DNA of 64,000 nt from Rhodococcus triatomae (GTDB taxonomy: Bacteria; Actinomycetota; Actinomycetes; Mycobacteriales; Mycobacteriaceae), in assembly GCF_014217785.1 (NCBI RefSeq), contig NZ_CP048814.1, positions 2,170,001-2,234,000 of the forward strand, read 5' to 3'. Within the stretch, counting starts at the first letter, position 1. The number at the start of each line of letters is the position of its first letter. Below, piece by piece: positions 61,021 through 64,000 of this stretch. A model generated the notes under the pieces. That model was not told the DNA's origin, did not search any database, and saw nothing but the letters and a program-made list of their open reading frames with translations. The position numbers and the translations under genes were made by a program.

Positions 61021-62115
61021 ATGAGGAACAAATGGAATCGGGCTGTGGCGGCGGCACTTCTCGGTGGGGCGCTCGCGGCCGGCAGCGTGGTCTGGCCCGG
61101 CGGTGCGGCAACCGCCGCCCCGATCGAACTCGCGCCCGGCATTTCGATCGGGACGTCGGTCGGTGAGGACAGCGACGTCACCTTCGAGTCCGACGGCGTC
61201 ACCTTCCACGCCAGCTTCCGCACCCCGCCCGGCGGGGCGCGGGCGGAGACGGCCGCGCTTCTGATCCCGGGCAGCGGCCCCACGGACCGCAACGGCAACG
61301 CGCCCGAGGGCGGCTTCCAGCCGAACACGCTCGCCCAGCTGGCCGACGAACTGGCACATCAGGGCATCCCGAGCCTGCGCTTCGACAAGATCGGCGTCGG
61401 CAGCACGGGCGCCGGCCTGGACTCGACCGGACACGGTTACGAGCAGCAGGTCTCCGACGCCGAGGCCGCGCTGGCCACGCTGAACGAGCTGACCGGGACC
61501 ACGCCGGCGCAGACCACCGTCCTCGGACACAGCGAGGGTGGGCTCACCGCCCTGGTGCTCGGCCAGCGGCACGGTGCCGCGGGCCTGGGGTTGCTCGCGC
61601 CGCTCCCGATGCGCTACCTGGACCTCCTCGATGCGCAGATCGGCGCCTACGTCGGACGGGCCACCGAATCCGGTGATCTCAGCGCGGAGGAGGCCGATCG
61701 GGTGCGGGCCGACCTCCCGGTCGCGATCGCGTCGATCCGTGCCGACGGGACCGTGCCGGAGGGTCTGCATCCGTTGCTCGCCGAGGTGGCGCTCGGCCAG
61801 GAGAGCGCGCGATTCCTGCACGAGGCGGACAAGTACGATCCGCCGGCGCTGGCGGCCTCGCTGCCCGCGACGCTGCCGGTCCTGGTGACCTGCTCGGACC
61901 GCGATCTCAACGTCAGCTGTGCGCAGGTCGAACGCCTGGGGGCCGCCGTCGCGCCCGAGGCCCTGACCTTCGCGCACCTGACCACCGCGAACCACATGCT
62001 CGGTGAGCTGGGGCCGTTCCCGGCGATCGGCCCGGACGGGATGGCGCCCCTGCCGCTGTCGGGGGAGTTCGCGCCGGCCCTGGCCGACTGGCTCGGGCGG
62101 GTTCACCCCGGCTGA
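61021..62115 (+). CDS. Secreted alpha/beta hydrolase
   Basis: A 364-residue exported hydrolase. The signal peptide is MRNKWNRAVAAALLGGALAA, GSVVWPGGAATAAP. The alpha/beta core shows LLIPGSGPTDRNGNAP, LRFDKIGVGSTGAG, the nucleophile elbow TVLGHSEGGLTALVLG, LVTCSDRDLNVSC (acid) and HLTTANHMLGELG (His). The oxyanion and acid/His spacing fit the YdjP/serine aminopeptidase-like group. ATG at 61021 follows GGAGG by 15 bases, a rather long spacing. It lies 61 bases after rskA and may be read through from the sigK operon. A strong terminator follows. Confidence 0.88.
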   Translation: MRNKWNRAVAAALLGGALAAGSVVWPGGAATAAPIELAPGISIGTSVGEDSDVTFESDGVTFHASFRTPPGGARAETAALLIPGSGPTDRNGNAPEGGFQPNTLAQLADELAHQGIPSLRFDKIGVGSTGAGLDSTGHGYEQQVSDAEAALATLNELTGTTPAQTTVLGHSEGGLTALVLGQRHGAAGLGLLAPLPMRYLDLLDAQIGAYVGRATESGDLSAEEADRVRADLPVAIASIRADGTVPEGLHPLLAEVALGQESARFLHEADKYDPPALAASLPATLPVLVTCSDRDLNVSCAQVERLGAAVAPEALTFAHLTTANHMLGELGPFPAIGPDGMAPLPLSGEFAPALADWLGRVHPG

Positions 62116-62133
62116 GCACCCCCCGCGACGACC

Positions 62134-62167
62134 AGACGCGCCCCTCCCGCTCGGGAGGGGCGCGTCT
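62134..62167. terminator. Perfect bidirectional hairpin terminator
   Basis: AGACGCGCCCCTCCC, a four-base loop, and GGGAGGGGCGCGTCT (62134-62148, 62153-62167) lie between the secreted hydrolase and the opposed DUF4193 gene. Confidence 0.88.
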
Positions 62168-62169
62168 TC

Positions 62170-62217
62170 AGTCTGTCGGGTGATGCTGTCGAGAGTCTGT
62201 CGGGTGATGCTGTCGAG
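62170..62217. repeat. 24-bp direct repeat, two identical copies
   Basis: AGTCTGTCGGGTGATGCTGT followed by CGAG occurs at 62170-62193 and 62194-62217, directly after the terminator. It is non-coding and lies between convergent genes. Confidence 0.95.
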
Positions 62218-62232
62218 GAAACGAGGACGAGG

Positions 62233-62526
62233 TCAGGCGCAGTCCTTGCAGATCATCTCGGACTCGCTCGCCAGGTTGGTGCGATGCTGCACCAGGAAGC
62301 AACTGGTGCAGGTGAACTCGTCGGCCTGCTTGGGGAGGACCTTGACGCTCAGTTCCTCGCCGGACAGATCGGCGCCGGGCAGCTCGAAGGATTCGGCGAC
62401 GTCCGCTTCCTCGACGTCGGCGGTGGCCGACTGCGCCTCGGTGCGGCGCACCTTCAACGCTTCGAGGGAATCCTCGCTGATTTCGTCCTCGACCGTGGTG
62501 CGGGGTGCGTCGTAGTCGGTAGGCAT
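62233..62526 (-). CDS. DUF4193 protein
   Basis: A 97-residue conserved actinobacterial protein. The N-terminus MPTDYDAPRTTVEDEISEDS, an acidic middle and the C-terminal zinc-ribbon-like pair FTCTSCFLVQHRTNLASESE and MICKDCA are diagnostic. The four Cys (CxxC...CxxC) probably bind zinc. Function is unknown; homologs are co-conserved with housekeeping genes. ATG at 62526 is preceded by GAGGAGGAG. Confidence 0.92.
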   Translation of the reverse strand: MPTDYDAPRTTVEDEISEDSLEALKVRRTEAQSATADVEEADVAESFELPGADLSGEELSVKVLPKQADEFTCTSCFLVQHRTNLASESEMICKDCA

Positions 62527-62667
62527 GTGATCTCCTCCTCGCTCAGATCAGCCCGGGCAGGTTTCCTGTTGCCCTGCTCGTCGGTGCCGTGACGGCGTCT
62601 CGTTTAGCATGACAACGCATCGGGGGGCGATTTTGTGCCCGAACCCAGAAAATCGTTCTGAACTGTG

Positions 62668-63339
62668 TCAACGAACTCGAAGCACGACTTCGACCGGGTG
62701 GGCGTCCGCCGGGGTCTCGACGGCGGTGCGCACCGCACGGGCCACGGTCGTGGCGCGCAGGAAGCGTTCCGGGTCGTACTCGTCGCCCTCGTGCGCGACG
62801 ATCGCACGTTGCATGTCGGTGTCGATCCGCCCGGGATGGATCGAGGTGACCCGGAGCTGCGGCTCCTCGGCGCGGAGCGCGTCACCGAAGGCGCGGAGCG
62901 CGAACTTGCTCGCCGCGTAGGAACCCCAGCCGGCGTTGGCCCGCAGCCCGGCACCCGAGTTGATCAGGACGACGTGCCCGCCGGCGGCCCGCAGCGCGGG
63001 CAGCAGCAGCCGGGTCAGCTCGGCCACCGCGATCACGTTGACCTCGAGGGTGTGTCGCCACTGGTCGACGCTCGATTCCGCGACGGTGCCGAGTTCGGCG
63101 ACACCGGCGTTGTGGACGAGGACGTCGAGCCGGTCGATCGAGGCGACGGCCTCGGCCACGGCGGCGTGATCGGTGAGCGGCACCGGCAGGGCTCGCGCGC
63201 CGGGGAGTTCGGCCACGATGTCGGTGAGCGACTGCTCGGTGCGGGCGCCGAGCAGCAGGTCGTGGGTGGGGGCCAGCTCGCGGGCGACGGCCGCGCCGAG
63301 GCCGCGGCCGGCTCCGGTGACGAGGGCGGTGGGACGCAT
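62668..63339 (-). CDS. SDR-family oxidoreductase
   Basis: A 223-residue classical short-chain dehydrogenase. Cofactor motif: ALVTGAGRGLGAAVARELAP (TGxxxGxG). Then NAG in VLVHNAGVAELG, the catalytic Ser in VVLINSGAGLRANAGWG and YxxxK in SYAASKFALRAFG, followed by SIHPGRIDT. The residues after strand 2 (LLLGARTEQSL) suggest NADP. The substrate is unknown. It starts nine bases after the LysE-type gene ends, in the same direction. Confidence 0.92.
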   Translation of the reverse strand: MRPTALVTGAGRGLGAAVARELAPTHDLLLGARTEQSLTDIVAELPGARALPVPLTDHAAVAEAVASIDRLDVLVHNAGVAELGTVAESSVDQWRHTLEVNVIAVAELTRLLLPALRAAGGHVVLINSGAGLRANAGWGSYAASKFALRAFGDALRAEEPQLRVTSIHPGRIDTDMQRAIVAHEGDEYDPERFLRATTVARAVRTAVETPADAHPVEVVLRVR

Positions 63340-63348
63340 GGCGCCAGG

Positions 63349-63957
63349 TTAGCTGCCGACGACGAGCGTCGCGGCCAGGGTCACCATGAGCGCGGCGACG
63401 CCCAGGTCCAGGTACCGCCAGGCCCGCGGTGAGGAGAAGACCCCGGACAGTCTGCGCCCGCCGATGCCGAGGGCGAGGAACCAGAGGACGCTGGCGACGG
63501 CGGCCCCCACGCCGAACCACCAGCGTCCGGTCTCCCCGTGCTGGTTCGCGATCGAGCCCAGCAGGACGACGGTGTCGAGATACACGTGCGGGTTCAGCCA
63601 GGTCAGTGCCAGGCAGGTGAGGATCACCGCGGTGCCCGACGTCGCCGCTGCCTCGGAGGCGGTCATTCCCACCGGCCGGACCGCGCGCCACAGGGCCAGG
63701 GCCGCATACGCGAGAAGGAACGCGACTCCCGCCCAACGGATCACCGGCAGGACTCCGGGTGCCCGGTCCAGCAGGGTGGCCACCCCGGCGATACCGGCGC
63801 CGATGAGCACCAGGTCCGACACGGCGCACACGACGATCGTCGGCGTGACGTGCCTGCGGCTGACGGCCTGGCGCAGGACGAAGGCGTTCTGGGCGCCGAT
63901 CGCGACGATCAGCGAGAGGCCGGTGCCGAATCCGGTGGCGACGACGGGGAGGGACAT
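63349..63957 (-). CDS. LysE/ArgO-type amino-acid exporter
   Basis: A 202-residue membrane protein with six helices. Family text: GFGTGLSLIVAIGAQNAFVL, RQAVSRRHVTPTIVVCAVSD, ALTWLNPHVYLDTVVLLGSI and VLWFLALGIGGRRLSGVF. LysE/ArgO members export lysine, arginine or other cationic amino acids; in relatives a LysG-type regulator is encoded divergently, but only about 40 bases remain before the window edge. ATG at 63957 follows a possible site in the adjacent bases. An operon with the following SDR is likely. Confidence 0.92.
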   Translation of the reverse strand: MSLPVVATGFGTGLSLIVAIGAQNAFVLRQAVSRRHVTPTIVVCAVSDLVLIGAGIAGVATLLDRAPGVLPVIRWAGVAFLLAYAALALWRAVRPVGMTASEAAATSGTAVILTCLALTWLNPHVYLDTVVLLGSIANQHGETGRWWFGVGAAVASVLWFLALGIGGRRLSGVFSSPRAWRYLDLGVAALMVTLAATLVVGS

Positions 63958-64000
63958 GACCGTCACGCTACGAATCTCATCACCATGTCTCCAGCTCATT

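Overview
The window is strongly GC-rich, densely coded, bacterial chromosome. The gene set points to a mycolic-acid actinomycete of the order Mycobacteriales, most likely Rhodococcus or a close relative. Supporting markers are the MurJ/DUF6049/NUDIX block divergent from PcnA, a SigK/RskA operon with DUF1365, cyclopropane synthase and DUF1295 genes, DUF4193, a mycothiol-type maleylpyruvate isomerase-fold protein, an NDMA-dependent alcohol dehydrogenase, and a KstR-type operator before a ketosteroid isomerase. Genus assignment is inference; no rRNA or tRNA gene was seen. No stretch longer than about 300 bases lacks a gene.

Layout. 1-5.4 kb: murJ (cut by the window edge), DUF6049 and NUDIX genes, divergent from the CCA-adding enzyme. 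5.4-15.6 kb: a zinc alcohol dehydrogenase, a nitrate reductase fused to a CysJ-like flavoprotein, a lipoprotein lipase, and a molybdate regulator with modABC. 15.6-18.5 kb: secreted or small proteins (one unknown, DUF4185, a calcium-loop protein). 18.4-30.4 kb: MFS transporter, epimerase/TetR pair, YqgE, MmyB-type regulator with a DUF1330 gene, a phytoene-desaturase-like oxidoreductase, DUF1648 and SdpI membrane proteins, leuS. 30.5-38.5 kb: a membrane protein with a predicted metal-dependent hydrolase, TetR, ketosteroid isomerase, then an alcohol/aldehyde dehydrogenase pair with an AcoR-like regulator. 38.6-45.9 kb: a GNAT enzyme, a small phosphonate-type cluster under GntR control, SGNH hydrolase, PucR regulator, VOC protein, a 34-residue ORF and a DinB-fold enzyme. 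45.9-49.1 kb: two acyl-CoA dehydrogenases and their probable TetR repressor. 49.1-52.3 kb: TIGR01777 and DUF2867 proteins and a helix-hairpin-helix protein. 52.3-61 kb: lipocalin, fasciclin lipoprotein and the seven-gene sigK operon. 61-64 kb: secreted hydrolase, DUF4193, SDR, LysE-type exporter.

How the genes work together. The modABC system and its HTH-TOBE regulator lie beside a molybdenum-dependent nitrate reductase. The lipocalin, fasciclin and FAD-oxidoreductase genes share an ECF-type promoter pattern (xxRTCC, 15 bases, CCGAAT/G) resembling the published mycobacterial SigK consensus, so about 8.6 kb looks like one SigK-controlled cell-envelope lipid and surface-protein unit. A CCTAAC-N3-GTTAGG palindrome occurs before both the acyl-CoA dehydrogenase pair and the adjacent TetR gene.

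The most unusual property is the number of short tandem repeats. Those inside genes have units divisible by three, so the frame is kept, and they occur in many unrelated genes, including four of the seven genes of the sigK operon. The second is an abrupt tract of different codon usage inside one acyl-CoA dehydrogenase gene.
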